The translations under genes were made by a program, and so were the position numbers. This document shows, piece after piece, positions 28,106 through 35,507 of a DNA stretch of 61,924 bases. The notes beneath the pieces were generated by a model. It saw nothing but the letters and a program-made list of their open reading frames with translations, made no database searches and was not told the origin of the DNA. How positions within the stretch are numbered: the stretch's first letter is position 1; each line of letters begins with the position of its first letter. This DNA comes from Phaeobacter sp. HF9A (GTDB taxonomy: Bacteria > Pseudomonadota > Alphaproteobacteria > Rhodobacterales > Rhodobacteraceae), in assembly GCF_011806385.1 (NCBI RefSeq), contig NZ_JAATOX010000010.1:1-61924 (forward strand), in the 5' to 3' direction.

Positions 28106-29698
28106 ATGCGCAGATTGGTTGTCTGTTGTGACGGGACCTGGAACACGCCGGATCAGAACCGAGATGGTTTGCCCACGCCCACCAATGTGGTGAAGCTGCA
28201 TTCGCTGGTGGCAGCGCAAGACAGCGCAGGCGTGCAGCAGATCCCCTATTATCGCGCCGGGGTCGGCACCTCTGGCGGCATCATTCGCCGCGCGCTGGGG
28301 GGCGCTATTGGGCGCAATCTCGAAGACGACATCATGAGCGCCTATAAGTTCGTTGCCGAAACCTATGCGCCGGGGGACGAGATCTTCCTCTTTGGGTTCA
28401 GCCGGGGCGCTTACACGGCGCGCAGCCTTGCGGGCATGATCTCGAACGTGGGGCTGGCGGATCTGCGGCCCGATCATCTGTCGCCTTATGAAGATCCCTG
28501 GCAGGTGGTGAAGAAGCTGATGACCCGCTATCAGTTCAACAAGGCCGACGCGCCCGAGACAGGGCTGCGGGCCAGGCTCTTGCAGCCGCGTCCCGTTGGG
28601 GTGGTCAAATTCCACGATCCGGCGCAGATCGGTTTTCGTTTTATCGGGGTCTGGGACACCGTCGGCGCGCTGGGCATTCCCGACGATCTGGCCTTCCTGC
28701 GCTGGGTGCTGGGGGATCCGCTCAAGCTGGGTTTCAAGGATACCGCATTGGGGGGCAATGTCGTCTGCGCCCGGCAGGCATTGGCGATGGACGAGCGGCG
28801 GGTGGATTTCGCGCCGACGCTCTGGACGGAATGGGCGCCCGACCAGGACGTGGAGCAACGCTGGTTTCCCGGTGTGCATGGAAACGTCGGTGGCAGCTAC
28901 GCCGAGACCGGCCTGGGCGATCTGACCCTGCAATGGATGTTGGAGGAGGCCCAGGCCAACGGGCTGGCGCTGCGGGATATGGTGCCGGGGCAGTTGCAGC
29001 CCAACGCCTTTGCGCCGCGTCATGATTCCCTGCTTGGCGGCTTCCAGAAACGCCCCAGCCGCCCGCGCGCGGTGCCAGAGGTGATAGATCGCGAGGGGGT
29101 GATCGCTGATTGGCTCAGCCGCACCACTTTTGACGACTCCGTGCTCACACGTCATCGCTCGCCGCCGCCGGGAGAGGCGCAGTATTGGCCAACGCGGACC
29201 TTGCAGCCGGGCGAGAGCTGCAAGACCTACGCCCATGCGCGGATCAAATGGAATGCGACCGGGATTTTTCTCGAAAACAAAGGCACCTATGCGGTGCGCG
29301 CCCCAGGGGAATGGAAGGATGCCGCAATTGTCGCAACGGCGGATGGCGCGCGTGAGGGGGTCCATCTTGGCAAGCTGGCCTATGGGCTGGCCGCGATACC
29401 GGAAGCGATGCGTCGGCTGTGGCGCTCCGTCGAGCGGTTTCGCAATGCCGATCTTCCCTTGACCAGACGCGTCGATGACGCGCCGTGGTTTGCCCTGATC
29501 GGGGTTATTGCCAACGGGCAGGGGGCCAGCGAAACCGGCGCGGGGCTGGAACAGCACGAGGTGCAATGCCTTGGCTCTGATATGCAGTTCACGGTGAACA
29601 AAGGCAGCGGCTATCTCTATCTCTTTGCCAATGATGCCTGGCGGACCTATGGCAACAATGCTGGCAGTCTTTTGGTTGAAATCACCCACCTGTCCTGA
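28106..29698 (+). CDS. DUF2235 alpha/beta-hydrolase-like protein
   Basis: 530-aa protein. It begins RRLVVCCDGTWNTPDQN, the DUF2235 start, and has the nucleophile elbow GFSRGAYTAR with Ser at residue 99. Further conserved pieces are GVWDTVGALG and FPGVHGNVGGSY, which probably supply catalytic Asp and His. The C-terminal 180 residues are less conserved and may be a separate domain. Related domains occur in Tle1-type phospholipase effectors of type VI secretion, but no secretion genes or signal peptide are present here, so function is open. GAGGAA precedes the ATG. Confidence 0.87.
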   Translation: MRRLVVCCDGTWNTPDQNRDGLPTPTNVVKLHSLVAAQDSAGVQQIPYYRAGVGTSGGIIRRALGGAIGRNLEDDIMSAYKFVAETYAPGDEIFLFGFSRGAYTARSLAGMISNVGLADLRPDHLSPYEDPWQVVKKLMTRYQFNKADAPETGLRARLLQPRPVGVVKFHDPAQIGFRFIGVWDTVGALGIPDDLAFLRWVLGDPLKLGFKDTALGGNVVCARQALAMDERRVDFAPTLWTEWAPDQDVEQRWFPGVHGNVGGSYAETGLGDLTLQWMLEEAQANGLALRDMVPGQLQPNAFAPRHDSLLGGFQKRPSRPRAVPEVIDREGVIADWLSRTTFDDSVLTRHRSPPPGEAQYWPTRTLQPGESCKTYAHARIKWNATGIFLENKGTYAVRAPGEWKDAAIVATADGAREGVHLGKLAYGLAAIPEAMRRLWRSVERFRNADLPLTRRVDDAPWFALIGVIANGQGASETGAGLEQHEVQCLGSDMQFTVNKGSGYLYLFANDAWRTYGNNAGSLLVEITHLS

Positions 29699-29740
29699 CA
29701 GCTTTGCTCCGTTGCCCATTGCGATGATCGGATACCCAGA

Positions 29741-30955
29741 GTGAAAGTCCCAGCCGCCCGCACGCCACCGACCCTGGTCACCTTGACGCTTGCGACCGGG
29801 CTGTCGGTGCTGGCGCTGAATATGTTCCTGCCCTCCTTGCCCCATATCGCAGCGGAGTTTCAGGTCGATTACGCGCTGGCGAATCTGTCTGTCGGCGCAT
29901 TTCTGGCGATCTCGGCGGTTATGCAGGTGCTGGTCGGCCCGCTGTCGGATCGCTTTGGGCGGCGTCCGGTGATGCTCTGGGCACTTGTGCTGTTTACCCT
30001 GGCCTCCTTCGGGACGGCGCTTGCCAGCAATATCTGGGTCTTTCTCGGGTTTCGTCTGCTCCAGAGTGCCGCTGTGGTCGGGTCGGTCGTTCCCCGGGCG
30101 GCTGTGCGCGACCTCTATGACACCCGCGAGGCGGCCAGTCGGCTGGGCTATGTGACCATGGCCATGGCGCTCGCGCCGATGCTGGGGCCGATGTTTGGCG
30201 GCTGGCTCGACATGCTGTTTGGCTGGCGCGCGGCTTTTTGGCTCTATCTGGCGCTGGGCGGCGGGGTGCTGGCGCTGGTTTGGGTGGATTTTGGCGAAAC
30301 CAATCATAGCCGCAGCGCCAGTGTCATGACCCAGATGCGGCGCTATCCGCTCTTGTTCAGCTCGCGCCGCTTCTGGGGCTATAGTGTCTGCATGGCGTTC
30401 TCTATCGGTGGCTTCTTTGCCTTCATCACCGGTGCGCCGATGGTGGCGCAGGCCTGGTTCAACATGAACAGCGCCTGGGTGGGCCTTGGCATCGGTATCA
30501 TCACCGGCGGCTTTATGGTGGGCAATCTTGTCTCTGCCCGGTTGAGCCTGCGGGTGCCGCTCTTGACGCTGATCCTCTGGGGGCGCAGCTGCGCCGTGCT
30601 GGGGCCGAGCCTGGGGCTGTTGCTGTTTTATGCCGACCTAGGCAGTGCTGTGACCTTTTTCGGCTGTGCCGTCGCGGTGGGGTTTGGCAATGGGCTGACC
30701 ATGGCCAATGCCAGCGCCGGACTGATGTCGCTGCGCCCCGAGCTAGCTGGCAGCGCGGCGGGGCTTTCGGGGGCGCTGGGCGTTGCGGTCGGGGCGGTGC
30801 TGACCACGCTGACCGGCCTCAGCGTCACTGCACAAAATGCGCCTTTCGCGGTCTTTACGATCATGCTGGGGGCGGCGATCCTGGCGCTGGCGGCGGTGCT
30901 CTATACGCGCTGGGCGGATCAGGCCTCGCCACTGGAGGTCGGGGCCGCAGAGTGA
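29741..30955 (+). CDS. Bcr/CflA-type multidrug efflux MFS transporter
   Basis: 404-aa inner-membrane protein with twelve hydrophobic segments. The first is followed by NMFLPSLPHIA, and motif A reads GPLSDRFGRRPVML (about residues 66-79), both typical of the Bcr/CflA drug:proton antiporter group. SAAVVGSVVPRAAVRDL fits the antiporter motif C area. A GTG at 29741 is the only sensible start before TM1; its ribosome-binding site is weak. It follows the DUF2235 gene by 42 bases and may be co-transcribed. The substrate is unknown. Confidence 0.88.
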   Translation: MKVPAARTPPTLVTLTLATGLSVLALNMFLPSLPHIAAEFQVDYALANLSVGAFLAISAVMQVLVGPLSDRFGRRPVMLWALVLFTLASFGTALASNIWVFLGFRLLQSAAVVGSVVPRAAVRDLYDTREAASRLGYVTMAMALAPMLGPMFGGWLDMLFGWRAAFWLYLALGGGVLALVWVDFGETNHSRSASVMTQMRRYPLLFSSRRFWGYSVCMAFSIGGFFAFITGAPMVAQAWFNMNSAWVGLGIGIITGGFMVGNLVSARLSLRVPLLTLILWGRSCAVLGPSLGLLLFYADLGSAVTFFGCAVAVGFGNGLTMANASAGLMSLRPELAGSAAGLSGALGVAVGAVLTTLTGLSVTAQNAPFAVFTIMLGAAILALAAVLYTRWADQASPLEVGAAE

Positions 30956-31058
30956 GCCCGGCACCGGCACCCCGATCCGCCGCGTTGGCGGGCAGCCCGG
31001 CGTTTCTTTGGGGCTTTAAAAATCTTCGAGGCCATGCTACCGCCCGCGACAAAGGAAG

Positions 31059-31075
31059 CCGGGCATTGTGCCCGG
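31059..31075 (+). other. Leader hairpin before ndk
   Basis: CCGGGCA, TTG, TGCCCGG is a perfect 7-bp stem-loop ending about 20 bases before the ndk start codon. No T-run follows, so it is a 5'-leader structure or a weak pause rather than a terminator. Confidence 0.4.
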
Positions 31076-31096
31076 TCAATCAGACGGAGCATACCC

Positions 31097-31519
31097 ATGG
31101 CCTTGGAACGCACCTTTTCGATCATCAAACCCGACGCAACCCGCCGCAACCTGACCGGCGCAATCAACGCCAAATTCGAAGAAGCCGGCCTGCGCATCGT
31201 TGCGCAAAAGCGCATCCACCTGACCAAAGCGCAAGCAGGCAAATTCTACGAAGTGCACGCCGAGCGTCCCTTCTATGACGAACTGTGCGAATTCATGTCC
31301 TCCGCTCCCATCGTCTGCCAGGTTCTGGAAGGCGAAGGTGCCATCGCGAAAAACCGCGAAATCATGGGCGCCACCAACCCGGCGGACGCCGCTCCCGGCA
31401 CCATCCGCGCCGAGTTCGCGGAATCCGTTGGTGAAAACTCCGTGCACGGTTCCGACGCGCCGGAAACCGCAGCCGTGGAAATCGCCTATTTCTTCTCGGG
31501 TCTGGAACTGGTCGGCTAA
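31097..31519 (+). CDS. ndk: Nucleoside diphosphate kinase
   Basis: Transfers the gamma phosphate of ATP to other (d)NDPs through a phospho-histidine. 140 aa, full length. [14 protein letters not shown] is the N-terminal signature. The region after [15 protein letters not shown] leads to [14 protein letters not shown], in which NSVHGSD contains the catalytic His. GGAG stands 7 bases before the ATG at 31097. It lies alone with a strong terminator behind it. Confidence 0.98.
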   Translation: MALERTFSIIKPDATRRNLTGAINAKFEEAGLRIVAQKRIHLTKAQAGKFYEVHAERPFYDELCEFMSSAPIVCQVLEGEGAIAKNREIMGATNPADAAPGTIRAEFAESVGENSVHGSDAPETAAVEIAYFFSGLELVG

Positions 31520-31545
31520 GCCCACCACTCAGATCTTAGCAGATC

Positions 31546-31581
31546 AAAGCCGTCGCATGTGTCATGCGGCGGCTTTTTTTG
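31546..31581 (+). terminator. Rho-independent terminator of ndk
   Basis: AAAGCCGTCGCATG pairs with CATGCGGCGGCTTT (one G-U) around a TGT loop and runs into TTTTTTT. It lies 27 bases behind the ndk stop and faces the convergent TfoX-domain gene, which it may also serve. Confidence 0.95.
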
Positions 31582-31613
31582 TTCGCATATGCATGGCGCG
31601 GCGCGGTCGCACC

Positions 31614-31958
31614 CTAGGATTTGGCGGCGGATTTGGCCGGGATCACACCGATTTCGTCCAGAATGGCTTCAAAGGCGGAGCGCTCCTTGTCAAAGGATTG
31701 CGCCTTGATCGCGTCAAAGCGCTTGCGCAGGGCTTTCTTCTCCTCGCCCTTGCAATCGTTCCAGGGGCGGCCCTGCAAACCCATCACCAACACGTAGTAG
31801 CCGATGAAATGTGGCTTTGAGCCGGATCGCAGCAATTGCGCATAGGCCGCATCCGCCCCGAGCGCGCGCAGCTCCTCGGCGGATTGAATGCCCGCCCGCG
31901 CGCAGGAGGCTTCAAACGCGGGACCAAGATTGCGGATGCTGGAAACGGGTGTGCTCAT
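31614..31958 (-). CDS. TfoX/Sxy C-terminal-domain protein
   Basis: 114-aa protein starting SSIRNLGPAFEASCARAGI, the helix-hairpin-helix-like start of the TfoX C-terminal domain, followed by AYAQLLRSG and a tryptophan-containing stretch (GRPWNDCKGEEKKALRKRF). The TfoX N-terminal domain is absent. In gammaproteobacteria full-length TfoX regulates competence; for this stand-alone domain the role is unknown, and DNA or protein binding is a guess. It is convergent with ndk. Confidence 0.85.
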   Translation of the reverse strand: MSTPVSSIRNLGPAFEASCARAGIQSAEELRALGADAAYAQLLRSGSKPHFIGYYVLVMGLQGRPWNDCKGEEKKALRKRFDAIKAQSFDKERSAFEAILDEIGVIPAKSAAKS

Positions 31959-32298
31959 CTCGCCAGATTTAGCCCAAAGCAGGCTGCGCGTCAGCCCTGG
32001 AATGTCGCGAAGCAGACGGAGCGGATCACTTGGATCTTCGAGGTGGGTGATTCTCGCAAAACTTGGTTAATGATTCCAAGTGGTTGTCGGAATCATGGTT
32101 AACAAACGTTAGCGTTTCAAAGACGAAATAATGTTACCTCTAATTCCTGTAAATTTGTGACCCGGCGAGGGGGACGACCTATCCCAAAGACGTGTCTCTA
32201 TCCTTTCGCAATGGGCGCGAAGACGGATGGATAGGGGATGTTGTGCGCCGGTTTGTATAAGTTTGTACACAACGGAATGCCAAGCAATCGAGGTTCCC
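31959..32298. other. Regulatory gap before the ManC-like gene, two inverted repeats
   Basis: No gene is seen. The region is A+T-richer than its surroundings. ATGATTCC (32070-32077) and GGAATCAT (32089-32096) form an 8-bp inverted repeat with an 11-base spacer, flanked on both sides by TTAA. Just after it, AAACG, TTAG, CGTTT (32104-32117) is a second perfect inverted repeat. They lie about 180-230 bases before the ManC-like start and suggest operator sites for one or two regulators. Confidence 0.45.
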
Positions 32299-33624
32299 AT
32301 GCTGCACCCCATCATTCTCGCCGGAAGCGCTGATCAGCCCAGAGAACATGCAGCTGGTCTTTGCCCTTTGCACTTTGAAAATGCGCCGGGCGTGCCCAGC
32401 CGTTTCGAGGCTTTGCTGCATACGTTTTCCGGCGATGTTTTTGCCCCGCCGGTGGTTGTAACCCCCTTGGAGCATGGCCCCCTTGCCAGCCAGCAGCTGG
32501 AGGCATCTCCCGGCGCCAAACTGATCCTGGAGCCTGAGCGGCACAAGCCCGCCGCAGCCTTCCTGAGCGCGCTTTTTGCGCTTGAGGCAAGCCCGCAGGC
32601 GCTGGTGGTTGTCGCCCCCGCGTCGGCGCAGTTCGAGGATCTGGGCTTGCTTGATACCGCCCTGTGCCATGCCATTCCGGCGGCGCAGCGCGGCGAGATT
32701 GTCGCGCTGGGAGAGCGCAGCACACGCGGCTATACCGGCCACGGCGCCTTTGACGTGGCCTGCCTGCCGCGCGACAATGCCCCGGTGGCGGTGACCCGGG
32801 TGCAGCCAAGCCGCCGCCACGCCTCCCTAAGGTCGCTGTTCCAGAGCAATCATCAGCTCTGGGGGCTGGGTGTCTACGTCGCCCGCGCTGATGTGCTGCT
32901 GGCGGCCTTCAAACATCACGCAAGCCGGTTGTTCCTGCCGGTGCAACATGCCAGCCAGCAGGCCGCTGCCCTGGGCGATGCGATGTTGCTGGACAATCAC
33001 GCCTATCGCCGGGTGCGGGATGTGAGTTTTGAACGTGCCGTGGCGCAACAGGTGGATAATCTGGTTGCAGTTCAGGTGGATCCCTCCTGGAGCCTGCTGA
33101 ACGACTGGGCGCGGGACGCGGCAGAGGAACAGGCACCGTCCAATCCCGAGGTCGCCGCCTGGGATGCCGATTTGACCGCCGATCAGGCCCATCACGTCCC
33201 TCATCAACACGCCGCGGATATGATGGCGATCTATGCCAGTGTCGCCGCCGCAACAGAGGAGGACGGGATTTCCTCCCGGCGTTCGTCTCATGCCTGGGGC
33301 AGCCGTGAAACGCTGGCCATGGGGCCGGGGTTTTCCTTGCAGCGGCTGATTGTCAATCCGGGCGCGAGCGTCACCCTCAGCGCTGGCGCAGGCACCCCGG
33401 AGCATTGGGTCGTCGTACAAGGTGCGGCCCTGCTTACCCTAGGCCAGCAGGTCCGCATGCTCTGGGAAAGCCAGAGCGCCCGAATCCCGGCAGGACGGGA
33501 TCGGCGCATTGAAAACCCGGGCTCCGGCGTCTTGCAGCTGGTCCAGTTGAACGTCTCTGCCCTCAATAAGGGCGGGTCGGCCACGGGTACAGATCGGAAT
33601 TCTTCCCCCGCCGGCGTTGCGTAA
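32299..33624 (+). CDS. Degenerate ManC/AlgA-like protein (probable pseudoenzyme)
   Basis: 441-aa protein laid out like the bifunctional mannose-1-phosphate guanylyltransferase/phosphomannose isomerase: nucleotidyltransferase-like part (about 1-270), then a cupin part (about 325-425). The active-site motifs are altered. The usual GGSGTRLWP loop reads AGSADQPREH; the GRNTAPA region reads ERHKPAAA; DxGWSDVGSW reads DPSWSLLNDW; the cupin HHHRAEHW reads GAGTPEHW; and PxGxxHRLENPG reads PAGRDRRIENPG. Yet WGSRE, MGPGF and EHWVVVQG are kept and the frame is open. It is probably a non-catalytic binding or regulatory paralogue. GAGG precedes the ATG. A terminator follows. Confidence 0.75.
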   Translation: MLHPIILAGSADQPREHAAGLCPLHFENAPGVPSRFEALLHTFSGDVFAPPVVVTPLEHGPLASQQLEASPGAKLILEPERHKPAAAFLSALFALEASPQALVVVAPASAQFEDLGLLDTALCHAIPAAQRGEIVALGERSTRGYTGHGAFDVACLPRDNAPVAVTRVQPSRRHASLRSLFQSNHQLWGLGVYVARADVLLAAFKHHASRLFLPVQHASQQAAALGDAMLLDNHAYRRVRDVSFERAVAQQVDNLVAVQVDPSWSLLNDWARDAAEEQAPSNPEVAAWDADLTADQAHHVPHQHAADMMAIYASVAAATEEDGISSRRSSHAWGSRETLAMGPGFSLQRLIVNPGASVTLSAGAGTPEHWVVVQGAALLTLGQQVRMLWESQSARIPAGRDRRIENPGSGVLQLVQLNVSALNKGGSATGTDRNSSPAGVA

Positions 33625-33661
33625 CCCCCCCCCCTCTTGCCTCACCGCAACACCGGCTCTT

Positions 33662-33695
33662 GACGTCCCGCGCGCCCACGCGGGGCGTCCTTTTG
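33662..33695 (+). terminator. Rho-independent terminator of the ManC-like gene
   Basis: An 11-bp stem (GACGTCCCGCG with CGCGGGGCGTC, one G-U) with a CGCCCA loop is followed by CTTTTGTG, 37 bases after the stop codon. Confidence 0.88.
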
Positions 33696-33977
33696 TGTTG
33701 AGGGCTGCGGCCTGCGGATGAGGGCCGTTTGCGAGCCGCGGATATCGACCGGGCGCAAGACGCCGATGGAGTTCGCAGGTTTTGCGCGCGGCGTGACAAG
33801 AGGAAGGCTTTGCCCCTGGCCAGTTGCGGCTCTGGAAAGGGCCGGGGCTGGTCGCGTTGCTCTTCATCCTGCATCCGCCTCTGGTACAGCCAGCGCCTTG
33901 CGGCGCTTACAGGTCTTCGCGCCTTGGGCAGCCGGGGCGTTGGGGGGGCGCATTGGGATCTGGATCATGGGGGCGAC
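33696..33977. other. Intergenic stretch without a recognised feature
   Basis: These 282 bases lie between two terminators of converging genes. Long open frames cross it on both strands but show no family similarity and run antisense into real genes. I see nothing functional in it. Confidence 0.5.
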
Positions 33978-34010
33978 AAAAAACCCTTCGACAGGATCGA
34001 AGGGTTTTTG
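33978..34010 (-). terminator. Rho-independent terminator of the LuxR-type response regulator
   Basis: Minus strand: AAAAACCCTTCGA pairs with TCGAAGGGTTTTTT around TCCTG. The perfect stem, with A- and T-runs on both sides, can work in either direction. It lies 26 bases past the response-regulator stop. Confidence 0.93.
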
Positions 34011-34035
34011 CGAAAGTCAGCGGTCTTTTTCGGGG

Positions 34036-34764
34036 TCAGAACAGCCCGGCTTCTTTTGCGGTCATTGCAGCCTGGGTGCGGTTCTTGGCGTCGAGCTTGC
34101 GACACAGGGTGCGCACATGCAGCTTGATGGTCACTTCCTGAAGATTCAGATCGCGGGCGATTTCCTTGTTGGATTGGCCGCGGCACAGACCGCTGAGCAC
34201 TTCGACTTCACGCGGGCTGAGCTGTGCGATCAGCGGATGGGCGGACGCGGCGGCCTCCTGGCGCATCAGTTCCACCGGAACATAGATTTCACCGGCGCTC
34301 ATGAAACGGACCGCGTTCAGCAGCGATTGCGCTCCCATCGTCTTGGGGATGAATCCGATCGCCCCGGCATCAAGCGCCTCTTGCGCGGTGCGGGTCGGCG
34401 CGCTGCCGGAAAGGATCGCAACCCCGCCGCCGCCATTTGCCTTCAGGGCGCGTTGCAACCCATCCAGACCGTTCATCCCGGGCATGTTGTAGTCCAAGAG
34501 CACCAGGTCATAAGGACCGCTGCCTTCGATTTCCTTGAGTGCGCGCGGCAGGTCCGTTGTCGTGGTGATTTCCGCACCGCCCTCTGATGTCAGATAGGCC
34601 GAGATTGTATCCCGTACCATGTCGTGGTCATCTGCCAGAAGAATACGCATGTTGCCGTTTAACCTGTTTTCACTGTTCGATGTCGATCCTACAGGGCCAA
34701 ACGTTTCTAATCTATCAACTTCGGCGTTAAAATTCGGATCGAAGGTGGCGTAGGCATAACTCAT
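34036..34764 (-). CDS. LuxR/NarL-family response regulator
   Basis: Two-component DNA-binding regulator of 242 aa. After about 38 non-conserved residues comes a receiver (MRILLADDHDMVRD; phospho-acceptor Asp in LVLLDYNMPGMNG; conserved Lys in GFIPKTM) and a LuxR helix-turn-helix (LSPREVEVLSGLCRGQSNKEIA). I chose the ATG at 34764 because GGGAG precedes it; an internal ATG at 34650 would start directly at the receiver and is possible. It is divergent, across 228 bases, from the periplasmic protein and hybrid kinase genes, and is the obvious candidate partner of that kinase through its HPt domain. Confidence 0.9.
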   Translation of the reverse strand: MSYAYATFDPNFNAEVDRLETFGPVGSTSNSENRLNGNMRILLADDHDMVRDTISAYLTSEGGAEITTTTDLPRALKEIEGSGPYDLVLLDYNMPGMNGLDGLQRALKANGGGGVAILSGSAPTRTAQEALDAGAIGFIPKTMGAQSLLNAVRFMSAGEIYVPVELMRQEAAASAHPLIAQLSPREVEVLSGLCRGQSNKEIARDLNLQEVTIKLHVRTLCRKLDAKNRTQAAMTAKEAGLF

Positions 34765-34992
34765 GGTGCACTCCCGTACTCTCAAACGCCGCAACAAAGG
34801 CCGGCTGATCTTACTTTAATCTACTTGTGTCGGGGCAGGGTGGTGGAAACAGCTTACCCGAGGGCGACGCAGTTTACCGATATTATACGAAAGTCTAGGA
34901 AACTATACACAGGCGCTCATGCTGACGCGTCTTCGTTGTGTCAATATCTCGGTGGCCTGATTGGGGGCCGGATTGACTTAGGAGCTAATTGT

Positions 34993-35466
34993 ATGAAACG
35001 CCTGTTTGCCGCCGCTGCGCTGCTTTTCACCTGCCTCTTCTCCCTTCCTGTCGTTGCTTCCGGCGGTGACGTGCTGCTGACGGTGCGCAGCGGGGACGCC
35101 TCGTTTGAATATACGCTTGAGGATCTGCGCGCGCTTGGTGACCGCGAAATCAAGACCACGACGATCTGGAGCGATGGCGTGCAAACCTTTGTCGGCGTGC
35201 CGCTGGATACGCTGATGTCTCATATCGGGGCGCAGGATGGCGCGCTTGAGGCGGCGGCGGTCAATGACTACGCGGTGGAGATCCCCATGTCGGATGTGCG
35301 CCCCGGCGGACCGATGATTGCCTATATGCGCAATGGCGCCACGATGTCGCTGCGCGACAAGGGGCCGCTCTGGATTGTCTACCCTTACGACAGCGGGGCC
35401 GAGTTCCGCACCGAGGAAGTCTATTCCCGCAGCATCTGGCAGTTGAACAGAATAACCGTAAAGTAA
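34993..35466 (+). CDS. Periplasmic molybdopterin-domain-like protein
   Basis: 157-aa protein with a Sec signal peptide (KRLFAAAALLFTCLFSLPVVASGG, cleavage near residue 22). The mature part resembles a reduced oxidoreductase molybdopterin-binding fold: YTLEDLRALGDREIKT, VGVPLDTLM, DYAVEIPMSD and GPLWIVYPYD are typical pieces. The cofactor Cys of true sulfite-oxidase-like enzymes is not visible, so it is probably a binding protein. GGAG precedes the ATG at 34993. It ends 41 bases before the hybrid kinase and is probably co-transcribed, which suggests a periplasmic sensor partner. Confidence 0.78.
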   Translation: MKRLFAAAALLFTCLFSLPVVASGGDVLLTVRSGDASFEYTLEDLRALGDREIKTTTIWSDGVQTFVGVPLDTLMSHIGAQDGALEAAAVNDYAVEIPMSDVRPGGPMIAYMRNGATMSLRDKGPLWIVYPYDSGAEFRTEEVYSRSIWQLNRITVK

Positions 35467-35507
35467 CCCTCCCTCCGTTGGGCTGATATTCAGGAGCTAT
35501 CCGGTCT

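Noticed and set aside
28082-30307. 741-codon minus-strand open frame across the DUF2235 and exporter genes
   Set aside because: Rich in His/Arg/Pro/Gln as expected of an antisense frame; both genes on the plus strand are clear families with starts and ribosome-binding sites.
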